DNA from: Sphingobacteriales bacterium | GTDB lineage: Bacteria; Bacteroidota; Bacteroidia; Chitinophagales; Chitinophagaceae | Direction of reading: 5' to 3' | DNA length: 52,331 nucleotides | Assembly (NCBI GenBank): GCA_004295245.1 | Contig: REAR01000064.1 | Span: 1 to 52,331 of the forward strand | Shown here: in pieces, positions 29,367 to 39,854 of the stretch | How positions within the stretch are numbered: position 1 is the first letter of the stretch | Layout: each line of letters begins with the position of its first letter | Position numbers and translations under genes: made by a program | Notes under the pieces: model-generated | What the model saw: only the letters and a program-made list of their open reading frames with translations | What the model was told of the DNA's origin: nothing | The model's database searches: none

Positions 29367-30815
29367 CTACAAAACAGGCACCAGCCGTATATAATCACAC
29401 ACAAGCGGATTTACTGCTGCTGTTGTGCTGTTGGCTGCTGTCAGATAAATATTAAATTGTGGTTGATACTGTGTTAATGTAAATTCACCTATATATACTT
29501 CATTGTAATTATTTAGTGCTACTGTAGTATATCCAAATGTTGTGGAAGCAGCAGCGCCTATTCCTAATTTTTGTGTAAATGTAGCCGTCTGAAAATCGTT
29601 TAATGCCACCCAATAAGCTTTATACTTTAGCGTCGGCATTTCAGGTAGTTGGTAGCGTAGATTAAAAAGTGCCACCCCGTGCCCTAATACTAAAACATCT
29701 CTGAAATCTTTTGAAGTAGCTGTGTTGAACCGATCTCTGAAATACGTATTGCCTCTTCTGTCTACACTGGAAGCAGTATAATTCTCAGCTTGTACCAATG
29801 TTTCTAAAAACTTATGTTTGGGTTGTACATCTACTTTACCCATAATATAAACAATGCCATTACTTGTTTTTATTGTATTAACTATTGACAACTTTTCTAC
29901 TGGCACTTTTGTTCCAAATTTCGATAAAACAGTATCTTGTATTGACGTTAGGGGGAACGATCCTTCTATAGATAAATCTTTTACAACAGCCCAACTGGCA
30001 GCCTTAGTAGTACTATCTGTATTACTTGTGGCAAAAAAAGGTTTATACTTATTTACTTCAGCATCCCAGGCTGCGTCTTGCAATAAAAAGATGGTGTACT
30101 GTTTTTTTTCATCACGCAGATCATGTACTTTATTCCAGAACAAATTTGTAAAAACAGAATCTGTACCGGCTTGATAAATTGGGTCACCTGTATTTGGGTC
30201 AATTCCTACTATTACAGCATGTGAAGTATCAAAAACCTTTTGAAACAATGATAACATATATGCTCTTTGTTTAACTGGAGCATTGATGCTGTTACTTATA
30301 TACTCCCAACAATTATCAAGTGCCGTAACCTTTCTATCAACAATATGTAAAACCCCATTAGACGCATATAAATCCGCTTTAGTAATTGCAGCATCTTCAA
30401 TTTTACCACTGGCAACATTATTATATTTACCATTCATCATTTGTATTCTTCCAGGTGTAGATAGACTATTACTATAATACAATTGCTGTGAAATATGGTT
30501 TCCCACAAAAAGGGTAAGCTTTAACGGGTTTTTAATTATCGCGGTATCCAGATTTTCAAGCTCTTTATTAGTAGGGGCAAATACGGTGAAATTTTTTGAT
30601 GAGGATAATACTCTATCATACCCCGATAACATTAAGAGTCCGCGAAAACTGCTAAGCTCTGGCGTAGCTGTAATTAAATCAAAAACATTGTTTGCCAAAA
30701 CACTTTCCTTAACAGCATTGTGGTCTGTAGTAGCCTTTTTACAAGCAAAAAATCCAAACAACAAGCAACTAACTGTAAAAACGAATAAAAGACTTCTATT
30801 GCGCATATTATTCAA
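29367..30815 (-). CDS. Fasciclin (FAS1) domain lipoprotein with C-terminal beta-sandwich
   Basis: 482 residues with a lipoprotein signal (lipobox GFFACKKATTD). The first FAS1 domain (about 40-165) has both conserved boxes, FTVFAPTNKELENL and GVLHIVDRKV. A second, degenerate FAS1 (about 170-325) has YTIFLLQDAAW and GIVYIMGKVD. Residues about 335-482 are different: a beta-rich tail (LVQAENYTASSVDRRG ... CDYIRLVPVL) whose ending is typical of carbohydrate-binding galactose-binding-like folds. The gene sits between a second FAS1 gene and a SusC gene, so a role as a surface glycan-binding protein is plausible but inferred. Confidence 0.85.
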   Translation of the reverse strand: MNNMRNRSLLFVFTVSCLLFGFFACKKATTDHNAVKESVLANNVFDLITATPELSSFRGLLMLSGYDRVLSSSKNFTVFAPTNKELENLDTAIIKNPLKLTLFVGNHISQQLYYSNSLSTPGRIQMMNGKYNNVASGKIEDAAITKADLYASNGVLHIVDRKVTALDNCWEYISNSINAPVKQRAYMLSLFQKVFDTSHAVIVGIDPNTGDPIYQAGTDSVFTNLFWNKVHDLRDEKKQYTIFLLQDAAWDAEVNKYKPFFATSNTDSTTKAASWAVVKDLSIEGSFPLTSIQDTVLSKFGTKVPVEKLSIVNTIKTSNGIVYIMGKVDVQPKHKFLETLVQAENYTASSVDRRGNTYFRDRFNTATSKDFRDVLVLGHGVALFNLRYQLPEMPTLKYKAYWVALNDFQTATFTQKLGIGAAASTTFGYTTVALNNYNEVYIGEFTLTQYQPQFNIYLTAANSTTAAVNPLVCDYIRLVPVL

Positions 30816-30830
30816 ATATTACTCTTGTAT

Positions 30831-32519
30831 TTAAAAAAATATTTTTGTTCCATCGGGTTTAAACCTAGGTAATACCTGGTTATCATCAACCGGTATAAAA
30901 TGGATCATATCCAGATTGTTATTATTTTGAGTACCTGTCAGTGGTGTAATCCTTATAATCTGCTGCTGGGTAGTGGTAAAATCAATGGTTCCCACTAATC
31001 TTGATGCAAATAAATTGGTTGTATTTTCAGTATATCGTTTCCAACCAATGGCTTCTAATTCTGCATCAGTTCCGGTAGGTCTGTTTTCAGTAAAATTCAT
31101 TGTTCTTTGCATTAAAACTTTATTTACTTCCACTTGACAAAGCATATTAGAACTGCTGGATTGTTTTTGAGCACGATAACATACCCAAACTTTGTAACGG
31201 CCTTTTATTATTGGAGGTGTTTTCATTTCCCACCATATTGGCCGATTGGGTAACCCCATTGGAAGCATATTCACATCATTATTAACTGCATAGTTTGTTA
31301 TTGAACTGGTAGCAGAATATAAATAAGATAAAACATTGGTACCCGCCAAAGGCCCCCAACCCCAGTAATGATCTTTAATTAGATTGTCTGCTTCAGTAGC
31401 TCTTGTAAAATTGTAATTACCTCTTTTATAATAAGCTGGTAATTTCATGATCTCTGGAAAAGTTGAAACATCCCAAAATAGGGCTGTTGGTTTACGGAAT
31501 TTAACCATATAATGCGCTGTTGCATCATGCCATACACCATTTGAAGCGGCATTATCACTTTTTTGGCGATTCAATAGAATACCCTTTTCCAATACTCCAT
31601 TAAACTCGTCTTCATTTATTACGACATTTTGATCTATTAGTTTAATACTAATAACCTCTTGCGGCAATAAAGTAACGTGTGTTGCAACAGTTATAATATC
31701 TCCCAAAAATTTGATCCCGGATGATATATGGTAAGCAACATACATATTCAAACTATCTGTAGCTGATGACGGATTACCTGTTTGTGAATATTTACCTTTT
31801 AACGATGCATAGGTAGTAAATCCACTGTCTGCTAAAGCCTTATTACTTTCTGCAAAAACAGAAAGCCATCGATTAGATGTATCTGGATCAACCGTATTAA
31901 GCTTTGAAAAAAATCCAGTCTCCTTTAGTGCCTGCACAAAAAGCGAATATTCTGGGTTTTCTTCTAATTGCTGAGCGATAGTTTTAGTAGCAGGAATAAG
32001 AACATGATCTATGACATGAATGAGTCCATTACCAACTTTCAAATTTGATTGGAGTACTTTTGCCTGCCGATTAACAATGTAATTTGAAATACCCTGTTCA
32101 AAAGATACAGCGGTTACCAGAAACTGACCATACATGGTAATTACGGGGAGTTTGCCATCTGTAAAAGAACCTGAGTATACGGTATCTTCAAGTAAATGCA
32201 GTCTTACCATATCTTTTAAAATATTGATATCTGCAGCTTCTACTGTTGCAGCCCCTATTTTTTGGAGATATGTTTTAACACCAGTATTAGTAGGTGCAAA
32301 ACAAGTATAAGACCCATATGCATTTAGAAAAGAGGCAGTTCCTGTACGTTCCAGAATTTGCCGGAATAATGAAAATGAATCCGGGCGTTTATCCAGATAG
32401 CCCACAATGTTTACGTCTTCTGTAGTAGTCTCACGAATATTAATTTTTTTACAAGCAGGCAATTGAACTGCTATGTACCCGCTGAGTAGTAGCACAAATA
32501 ATAATTTTATCTTTTTCAT
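30831..32519 (-). CDS. Fasciclin (FAS1) domain lipoprotein with C-terminal beta-sandwich
   Basis: 562 residues; the lipobox QLPACKKINI puts the Cys at about residue 23. The first FAS1 domain (about 45-175) is clear: YTCFAPTNTGVKTYL and GLIHVIDHVLIPATKT. A weaker FAS1 follows (about 180-345; YSLFVQALKETGFFSKL). The last 200 residues look like a carbohydrate-binding beta-sandwich: GRYKVWVCYRAQKQ, CQVEVNKVLMQRTMNF and NNLDMIHFIPVDD. It shares architecture with its neighbour at 29367-30815 but the sequences are far apart. Spacing is 12 bp from the SusD gene upstream and 15 bp to the next FAS1 gene. Confidence 0.85.
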   Translation of the reverse strand: MKKIKLLFVLLLSGYIAVQLPACKKINIRETTTEDVNIVGYLDKRPDSFSLFRQILERTGTASFLNAYGSYTCFAPTNTGVKTYLQKIGAATVEAADINILKDMVRLHLLEDTVYSGSFTDGKLPVITMYGQFLVTAVSFEQGISNYIVNRQAKVLQSNLKVGNGLIHVIDHVLIPATKTIAQQLEENPEYSLFVQALKETGFFSKLNTVDPDTSNRWLSVFAESNKALADSGFTTYASLKGKYSQTGNPSSATDSLNMYVAYHISSGIKFLGDIITVATHVTLLPQEVISIKLIDQNVVINEDEFNGVLEKGILLNRQKSDNAASNGVWHDATAHYMVKFRKPTALFWDVSTFPEIMKLPAYYKRGNYNFTRATEADNLIKDHYWGWGPLAGTNVLSYLYSATSSITNYAVNNDVNMLPMGLPNRPIWWEMKTPPIIKGRYKVWVCYRAQKQSSSSNMLCQVEVNKVLMQRTMNFTENRPTGTDAELEAIGWKRYTENTTNLFASRLVGTIDFTTTQQQIIRITPLTGTQNNNNLDMIHFIPVDDNQVLPRFKPDGTKIFF

Positions 32520-32531
32520 ATAATGCCTGTG

Positions 32532-34079
32532 TTATTTGTAAAATGGGTTTTGAACTAATAATTTATTGGTCTGCAATTCGTATAAATAGATCGGAAAGTA
32601 GTGACTGTTTTTATCTTTGATTTTTGCCTGTGCTGATTGCTGCAGATTTGGCGGCACACTTTGAGCTACCATATTTAACAATATGCTTAGTCTTTCGTAA
32701 TTATTACGTTTTGCATTTCGTAATGCATCGTACCAGCGTTTGCCTTCAAAACAAAACTCACGTGAACGTTCCTGCAAAATAAAATCTTGAATCCCTATTT
32801 TATCAGAAGGAGCAGGATTAATATCAGTTGCTGCAAGCGCATTCGCTCTTTTACGTATCGCGTAAATAAGACTTAATGCATCTGAGCCACGTCCCAGCTC
32901 ATTCAAAGCTTCTGCCTTCATTAATAAAATATCAGCATACCTGTAAAAAAACCAATGTGCGTAACTCTGATCAAACGTCCTCAGCGCTGTATTAGTAGCT
33001 CCAACATATTTCCATATAGTTGATGTAGCAGCTCTTACAGACCCGGCGTCTCCACGGATATCATAATTCTGGTCATTTGTAAAATCAACGGTAAATAACT
33101 GATCCATTATCTCAGGGAAAGCAATCCATCTTCTTACAGATATGCTAGAAGAAAACATATTAAAGTAAGGGTTCAACCGTTGCGCATCAAACTGCAATTC
33201 AAAAATACCCTCATTTGAATTACCATTATAGTACAAAGTATTAAACCAATTTTCATTATAGGTGATGATTCCTCCATTATCTGTTGCCCCACGTATTAAG
33301 CCAAATTTTTGAGAGTTAATTATTTTATCGCATGCTACCACACAATCAGCGTATTTTTCAGCCCAGAGGTAAACATCCGCTAAAATAGCGTTAACAGTAT
33401 AAACCGTAACCCTGCCTTTATCTGAAGCGGCATCACCATAAGTAGTTACAGCTTTCGCTTCAGCCGATTTGAGATCCGCAATTATTTGGTTAATGATTTC
33501 TTCCTGTGTGGCCTTTTTGATTGGCGTAATATTCTCGTCGCTTAGGGTAGCATCTAATTTCAGCGGTGCTTCGCCAAAACTTCTTACCAAGTAGAAATAC
33601 ATCAACGCTCTTATTGTTAATGCTTCACTCAAATAATTATCTAATTGCACTTTCGTAAATGTGTTATCAAAATTTACTACTTCAGGTGCCTTTTCTATTA
33701 GTGTATTGCAATAATTAATCGTTCTGTAAAAAGGCCTCCAATTGGTATTTACATTCGTAGGCTGTGTATTCATGTTTATAAGTTCCAAATCATCGCTACT
33801 TGTAAATGTTGCAGGAGATATATTATCTGCCCTGCATTCTCCCCAAACAAATAACTGCTCAGACAAAGAAGGTATATAACCAACGGTTCCATAGTTTCCG
33901 GTTGACCCGTCTAACATGGAAGCGTAAATTCCAATGGCGGAAGCCTTCACCTGCTCCTTGGTTTTCCAAAACTCTTCTTTTACTATGCCATCCTGCGGCT
34001 TTAAGCTCAGCCACTTCTTGCAACTGAAGGCTATTGCAATCAGCATAAAAACAAAACTATATTGAATTATCTTTTTCAT
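32532..34079 (-). CDS. SusD/RagB-like lipoprotein
   Basis: 515 residues with lipobox AIAFSCKKWLSLKPQDG. SusD features include FWKTKEQVKASAIGIYASM, ALTIRALMYFYLVRSFGEAP, ILADVYLWAEKYADCVVACD (TPR), RYADILLMKAEALNELGRG and QERSREFCFEGKRWYDALR. This gene follows the 1088-residue SusC by 21 bp and precedes two FAS1 genes. It is the most canonical SusD of the three in the window. Confidence 0.95.
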   Translation of the reverse strand: MKKIIQYSFVFMLIAIAFSCKKWLSLKPQDGIVKEEFWKTKEQVKASAIGIYASMLDGSTGNYGTVGYIPSLSEQLFVWGECRADNISPATFTSSDDLELINMNTQPTNVNTNWRPFYRTINYCNTLIEKAPEVVNFDNTFTKVQLDNYLSEALTIRALMYFYLVRSFGEAPLKLDATLSDENITPIKKATQEEIINQIIADLKSAEAKAVTTYGDAASDKGRVTVYTVNAILADVYLWAEKYADCVVACDKIINSQKFGLIRGATDNGGIITYNENWFNTLYYNGNSNEGIFELQFDAQRLNPYFNMFSSSISVRRWIAFPEIMDQLFTVDFTNDQNYDIRGDAGSVRAATSTIWKYVGATNTALRTFDQSYAHWFFYRYADILLMKAEALNELGRGSDALSLIYAIRKRANALAATDINPAPSDKIGIQDFILQERSREFCFEGKRWYDALRNAKRNNYERLSILLNMVAQSVPPNLQQSAQAKIKDKNSHYFPIYLYELQTNKLLVQNPFYK

Positions 34080-34100
34080 GTATTTGCTTTAACATTTAAA

Positions 34101-37100
34101 TTAAAATCCTGCTACCAATCCAATCGTAACAACTCTTGAAGGAGGAGTCATTGAATAATCGTAGGCTGTTCTGAAAGGATCTGCTCCCCTTGTTGTAATC
34201 TCTGGATCCTGTCCGGTATATTTAGTAAACGTTAATAAATTTTCACCAGTAATATATGCGCTTAATGTCTTCATTTTAAGCTTTGCCAAAACCTTCTTGC
34301 TAAATGTATATCTTGCTGTAATTGTTCTAAACCTTACATATGATGCGTCTTCCACATACCTATCACTGCCTAACCAGTTGTATCCTCCATTCAGCAATGC
34401 TCTCGGTATGTCTGTAACATCTCCTTCCTTTCTCCAGCGTCTTAAAACAGCCGTGCTTTGATTATCGAAGTAATACATATTTGACGTAGTCATTTTGGTG
34501 CCGTTTACTACATCATAACCCCACCTGAAACTAAAAAAAGTACTAAGCTTTAAATTTTTCCATGTTAGTGATGGACCAAAACCTCCAGATAATTTAGGAT
34601 TACTATTACCCAGGTAAACCACATCCATATAATTAATATTACCATCATTATTAATGTCCTCATACATAGCATCGCCAGGTTGAAACACATAATCTGTTGT
34701 TGGATAATTAAACCGGGTGTAAACTACCTGACCATTTGGACCAACTATTGGCTTACCATCTGCACCCGTTGCAATTGTGGAATTTTTATCTTTGTAAACT
34801 CCTTTATACTTATAGCCGTAGAAAGAGCCAAAGGGATTATCAATTTGTAATAATCTGAGGTATTCGCCATTTTTAGTTACATCACCACGACTATTTGGAT
34901 AAAATTCCGAGATATCTCTGATTACATTTTCATTGGCAGAAATATTAAAATCAAAACCTATCGTCAGATTTTTTTTCTTAACGGGTTGAGTCCATACTGC
35001 AATTTCCCAGCCCTGGTTATCCATGGTTCCTACATTCATGAATAAAGAATTAAAGCCAGTATAAGAAGCAATTTGTAATCCATCAAAGAACATATCTTTT
35101 GTACGGTTACGATAAATTTCTGCATCTACACGAAAACGTCCGTTAAACAAGCTCAGATTGGCTCCAATATTAGCTCCGTGCAAGGTTTGCCATTTCAGAT
35201 TTTTCAATTCCATTCTTGATGGGTATACCGCAGACTGACCTAAATAAGTATAATTATACGTATTGTATGTATTATAAAACAGGTAGTCATAGCGGGGAAC
35301 TTCTCCGGTAATACCGTAACTGGCTCTGAAACTCAAGTCATCTATTGCTTTAACTTTATTCAGGAAATTTTCTCCAGAAACCCTCCACCTTAGTGACACT
35401 GAGGGAAATAATCCATATTTATAATTAGGACCAAACCGTGAATTACCATCGCCCCTTAATGTGGCACTGATAATATATTTATCGTTATATCCATACTGGG
35501 TACTTATAATAGCGCCAATAGATCTTGTTTGTGAAATTCCGGATGCAGCCCGAGATTCTGAATTCTGGGTCCGGGAAGCAATAGAGGGATCTACCAATAA
35601 TGAAGAAGCTGTATTAGATGTGATTACTTCCTGATATACCGCTTTGTAATCGTTGGTTAATAGTGTTACGAATCCAAGAAAATTGTGCTTTTCATTTTTC
35701 AATTGTGGTGTATAAACCAAACTAGATTTTGTGCCTACACTAAAAACGTCAATATCTCCATCATAAGCCCTGTTTACTACTGTCTCCGTATTGGGTCTTC
35801 CGGTTGCAATCTGCGGCAAAAAGCTGTTATTTTTTGTATTATTAATATCAAATTGAATATCAAACTGCGCTTTTAGTACTTTTTTAATAATATCATAATC
35901 CAGCTGAAACCTGGGAACAATTCGTTCACCTATTACCGCATATTTCGCTTTATCTGCCATTGCCACAGGGTTATATACCCTGCTATACTGCCCTTGTACA
36001 TTTGAAGCTGGAGAGAAATAATTAGTAGTTAGATTACCCAACTCATCATACTCAAACACACTCATATTGGGCATTTTAATATAAGCCATACCTCGTATAG
36101 AAGCTTCCCCGCTTGCAGCACTCGATCCTAAATAACTGCGACTTTGATTGGTGTGTGTATAGGCAATGCTTGTAAAGAACTTAATCTTATCAGATACAGT
36201 ATAATCAAGATTAATGCGAGTGTTGATACGTTGAAGATCGGTACCCAATGTAATGCCGGTTTGATCAAACATACCTACAGAAGCAAAATATTTAGCCTTT
36301 TCGCCTCCACCAGTAAGACTCACCGTATGATCCTGCAAATTTCCTGTTCTTGAAATAGCATCTATCCAGTTTGTATTATTACTATAATTATAATACCAAT
36401 AGGGGTCGTTGGGATCGTAATTGAACTCCCTAATAGCAGTAGTATTTAAAGTACTACCCAAGCGATTCATAAAACCTTCCGGAATTAATGTTGAATACTG
36501 ATCTCCGTTTAAAAGAGGAATGGCCTTAGGTACAAAAGAAAGCGAGCCTTTGAATGTATAGTTTACTGTTGGCTTACCAATACTTCCTCTTTTTGTAGTA
36601 ATTACTAAAACACCATTTGCCGCACGACTTCCCCAAATTGCAGTTGCAGCAGCATCCTTCAATACGGTGATGTCTTTTATATCAGAAGGAGAAATATTCA
36701 ATAACTGTGCATACCCCTGCTCATCTGCTGTACCAAAATTAAAATCACCGGGTATCTCAGTATCATAGGGCATGCCATCCAAAATAATTAAAGGAATACC
36801 AGTTGAATTGATTGAAGACACTCCTCTGATACGAATATTCATTGCAGCACCCGGATCGCCGCTAGTAGCGGTTATATCTACACCGCTTAAACGACCTTGC
36901 AACGCCTGATCAATACTGGCGGCTTGCATTTCTTCTACGTCTTTGGCATTTATTCTGGCTACTGCTGTTGTAAGGTTTCGCTCATTAATATTCACCATAC
37001 CGTTGCTCGACTGAGGCCTTGATACCACAATAACTTCTCCTAAATCTGTCTGGCTGTCTTCTAACGAAAAATTAATGGTAGTTCTGCCACTCATATTTTG

Positions 37101-37367
37101 AGAAATACTTCTGTATCCAATATTTGTTACAGAAATCTTATTCTTCCCGTTTACATTTTTCAAAACAAAATTTCCTTCAATATCTGTTGATGTGCCTTTT
37201 ATAATACGTCCATCAGTATCTACTTCAGAAACAGAAGCACCCTGAACAGGTTTCCCTTTTTTATCTGTCACCTTTCCTTTTACCAGTATCTGTGCGGTAG
37301 TAGCATGGCCTACTATTACAAACACCAGAAAGGTGGCTAAAAATTTAAATATATGCTTGTACATCAT
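34101..37367 (-). CDS. SusC/RagA-like TonB-dependent transporter
   Basis: 1088 residues. The signal peptide ends near GHATTAQ. The regulatory domain KGKVTDKKGKPVQGASVSEV is followed by the TonB-box region LGEVIVVSRPQ and the plug (IDQALQGRLSGVDITATSG, GIPLIILDGMPYD, ITVLKDAAATAIWGSRAANG). The beta-barrel ends VVTIGLVAGF. It is the largest transporter here, second gene of the seven-gene operon, 20 bp after a four-FAS1 lipoprotein and 21 bp before its SusD. Strong family match; substrate unknown. Confidence 0.95.
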   Translation of the reverse strand: MMYKHIFKFLATFLVFVIVGHATTAQILVKGKVTDKKGKPVQGASVSEVDTDGRIIKGTSTDIEGNFVLKNVNGKNKISVTNIGYRSISQNMSGRTTINFSLEDSQTDLGEVIVVSRPQSSNGMVNINERNLTTAVARINAKDVEEMQAASIDQALQGRLSGVDITATSGDPGAAMNIRIRGVSSINSTGIPLIILDGMPYDTEIPGDFNFGTADEQGYAQLLNISPSDIKDITVLKDAAATAIWGSRAANGVLVITTKRGSIGKPTVNYTFKGSLSFVPKAIPLLNGDQYSTLIPEGFMNRLGSTLNTTAIREFNYDPNDPYWYYNYSNNTNWIDAISRTGNLQDHTVSLTGGGEKAKYFASVGMFDQTGITLGTDLQRINTRINLDYTVSDKIKFFTSIAYTHTNQSRSYLGSSAASGEASIRGMAYIKMPNMSVFEYDELGNLTTNYFSPASNVQGQYSRVYNPVAMADKAKYAVIGERIVPRFQLDYDIIKKVLKAQFDIQFDINNTKNNSFLPQIATGRPNTETVVNRAYDGDIDVFSVGTKSSLVYTPQLKNEKHNFLGFVTLLTNDYKAVYQEVITSNTASSLLVDPSIASRTQNSESRAASGISQTRSIGAIISTQYGYNDKYIISATLRGDGNSRFGPNYKYGLFPSVSLRWRVSGENFLNKVKAIDDLSFRASYGITGEVPRYDYLFYNTYNTYNYTYLGQSAVYPSRMELKNLKWQTLHGANIGANLSLFNGRFRVDAEIYRNRTKDMFFDGLQIASYTGFNSLFMNVGTMDNQGWEIAVWTQPVKKKNLTIGFDFNISANENVIRDISEFYPNSRGDVTKNGEYLRLLQIDNPFGSFYGYKYKGVYKDKNSTIATGADGKPIVGPNGQVVYTRFNYPTTDYVFQPGDAMYEDINNDGNINYMDVVYLGNSNPKLSGGFGPSLTWKNLKLSTFFSFRWGYDVVNGTKMTTSNMYYFDNQSTAVLRRWRKEGDVTDIPRALLNGGYNWLGSDRYVEDASYVRFRTITARYTFSKKVLAKLKMKTLSAYITGENLLTFTKYTGQDPEITTRGADPFRTAYDYSMTPPSRVVTIGLVAGF

Positions 37368-37387
37368 GTATCTGGTTTGAAATTTCG

Positions 37388-39619
37388 TTAGTTGGTTTTA
37401 AGATAATTATCCAGTAAGTGTATTACACAGCGGTTGCTCAGATTATTACTCTTGGCAACTATGATATTGGCAGAGCGGCTGGTCATATCATTTACCACCA
37501 TATTATTGGGCGTACTGTTATTAATAAATATGGTAGATGGATCTCCGTTTGGAAACTTGTAAAGGGTTTCAATCGTTCCACTCTCCTGCCCGTCTGTTGC
37601 CAATGTTTTCTTATTAAGAATATGATAGTAAATAAAATTGGCTACCTTCTCTCTGTCTGCCAGTAATGTGGGATTAAACAAAGGCACTTTGTTAGGCGCT
37701 GTACCGGTACCCGGTAAAAGACCTGCATTTACCGCTGCCCTGATTGCGTTATTATCTGGTATAAAGAAGGTATAAAAAGTACCCGATGCAACCTGTTGAA
37801 TTTCGCCCGTTGAAAAATTATAAATAGTTGCATTTCTTAAATACTGCCAAAAGAAATTATAATCTGAAGTAGTGGGAGTACCTAATGCTTCAATATGCTT
37901 TCCAATGGTTTTTTCGCTGAATTCTAAAATTTTATCTAAATAATAAACCGTTCCGTTTTTAGCGGTTTTTTTATTCAGTACATTGGCCACATTGGGCTTA
38001 TCATTATTGCCGGCAGCAACAACCGTAGTGCCACTATACTTTACAAACTCTCCAGAATACGTTAATGCCACTCCTGGTGCAGTAATACTTGTTATATCGC
38101 GGCCCGGCACCACATGCATATTTAATATGCGTTGCAAACGAACCAAGGCAGATGTACCTGTTAAATGTGCCCCACCACCGGGCGGTATATAACGCCACTG
38201 CTCATTTAAATTATTACTCACAGTAGGATCTACATAATATCCGGCAGCATTAAATGCAGCGTTACTTATTAAAAATAAAGTGTACTTCTGATTAATATTA
38301 GAAACCTGAAATTTAAGATCCAAATTCAACAGGCTGGTCATCATCGAATAATTAGGATCTAAATAAGCTTTGCCATATACACTGCTAAACACATTGGCAT
38401 CCTGCACCTTATTAGTGCCATAAAAAATTCCATTACTCAATATCTTTTTATCCAGCACATTTGTATTTACGTCGAAACGAGCTTCCTCTCCTACGGAATT
38501 AAACGTTGAGCTGAACTTACTGGGCCATACTGCAGTACGCCACATATGTGCATTTACAAAATCGTATATAACATTAATAGGCAATGCATCCAAGCTTGTA
38601 TAATGCTCTAATAAAACTGTATTAATATAATTGGTTAGTGTGGCATTTTCTGGTACAAACATGCTATAGGTATCAGACTGCCCGTCATTATCCTGCAGCT
38701 TTAAAAAATTTTCGTTGTTTGGTGAAAAAGCCAGACTTGCATTATATACTTTGGTAAAAACATCTGCTGTGCTGCCGGTAATATTTTTATAGTTCTGTGT
38801 AACTGTTGCATTGTACACATACTGCACCACATACTTCTCCAGAATTTTTTTAAACTCGCTGTATTGCGGGCTGTTGCCAATATACTGATCAAGGCTAGGC
38901 AATGCCGTAACCACTTTATTAATTACATGTATCACTCCATTTTCTGCAGGCAGGTCCCTTTCTGTAACATTTGCATCCACTACGTTAAACCCTTTAAATG
39001 TAGTGGCAGGATAGAAATAGTTATAGTCGTATGCAGATAATGATTTGCCCGTCACATAACCTGTTTCAAAAATGGGCATGTATTTATTATTATTATCAGC
39101 ATCTACATAAAAAAAGGTTCCAAAAGTATTGCGATTAGAAGCAATAGCTTTTATAGAAGCCCCCGCTGTATTTACCGCATCGTAAATGCCGGTATAACTG
39201 GCAGTGCGGCGTTTAAACGACGCATTCTCCACCCAACCCAGGTTACTCTGATAATCAGCAATACGCTCTTGCTTAAATGCATTATACACCAGGCAATAGG
39301 TTACTATCTTTCTGCAGGCAGCAGAATCTAATGCATCAATACCACTTAAGCCGTTGGCCGTAAAATATACCTGAAACGCTGAATCGTGCGGCGCAAACAG
39401 CGTCCAGTAACCTGCGGCACTTAACGTATTTTTATACCCTGCTTTATCTATTGCTGTAAGCAGAGTTTTAAAATTACCTTTTGCAGCCAATGTTTGATAA
39501 ATAGGTGGCTCCAGATTTACAGGGCGGCCATAATATTCATCCAGCGCTTTTTTACGGCACTGCACGGCTAATAGCGAGAACAGTAACACCAGCACTATGG
39601 ATGCTTTAGTTCTAAACAT
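37388..39619 (-). CDS. Four-domain fasciclin (FAS1) lipoprotein
   Basis: 743 residues; the lipobox LLAVQCRKKALDEYY puts the Cys at about residue 21. Four FAS1 units can be read from their paired boxes: WTLFAPHDSAF/GVIHVINKVV (about 40-240), YSMFVPENATL/GIFYGTNKV (about 250-405), YTLFLISNAAF/GTVYYLDKIL (about 420-570) and FYTFFIPDNNAI/CVIHLLDNYL (about 575-743). FAS1 domains are adhesion modules; their role in glycan use is not established. It is the first gene of the operon that also encodes two SusC/SusD pairs, so it is probably exposed on the surface next to them. The mapped operator is about 380 bp upstream. Confidence 0.88.
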   Translation of the reverse strand: MFRTKASIVLVLLFSLLAVQCRKKALDEYYGRPVNLEPPIYQTLAAKGNFKTLLTAIDKAGYKNTLSAAGYWTLFAPHDSAFQVYFTANGLSGIDALDSAACRKIVTYCLVYNAFKQERIADYQSNLGWVENASFKRRTASYTGIYDAVNTAGASIKAIASNRNTFGTFFYVDADNNNKYMPIFETGYVTGKSLSAYDYNYFYPATTFKGFNVVDANVTERDLPAENGVIHVINKVVTALPSLDQYIGNSPQYSEFKKILEKYVVQYVYNATVTQNYKNITGSTADVFTKVYNASLAFSPNNENFLKLQDNDGQSDTYSMFVPENATLTNYINTVLLEHYTSLDALPINVIYDFVNAHMWRTAVWPSKFSSTFNSVGEEARFDVNTNVLDKKILSNGIFYGTNKVQDANVFSSVYGKAYLDPNYSMMTSLLNLDLKFQVSNINQKYTLFLISNAAFNAAGYYVDPTVSNNLNEQWRYIPPGGGAHLTGTSALVRLQRILNMHVVPGRDITSITAPGVALTYSGEFVKYSGTTVVAAGNNDKPNVANVLNKKTAKNGTVYYLDKILEFSEKTIGKHIEALGTPTTSDYNFFWQYLRNATIYNFSTGEIQQVASGTFYTFFIPDNNAIRAAVNAGLLPGTGTAPNKVPLFNPTLLADREKVANFIYYHILNKKTLATDGQESGTIETLYKFPNGDPSTIFINNSTPNNMVVNDMTSRSANIIVAKSNNLSNRCVIHLLDNYLKTN

Positions 39620-39854
39620 AGTGTTCTATAATTTTTTTTGTGATAAGAAACTGCGTGTATGCGTTTGCAGTAATAGCATTTTGCTGAAAATAGCAATACT
39701 TAACCGAGTGTACAGTTAGCTGCGCAAAACAATAAATAGCAGTAATGCATGGCAAAAATGTCATGGCAATCGTATAAGCAGTTAAGAAATAGCAGCAGCA
39801 ATTATGTAGTATAACGAAGGAACGATTTTGCTTTTTGTGTTGATTAGCATTGTT

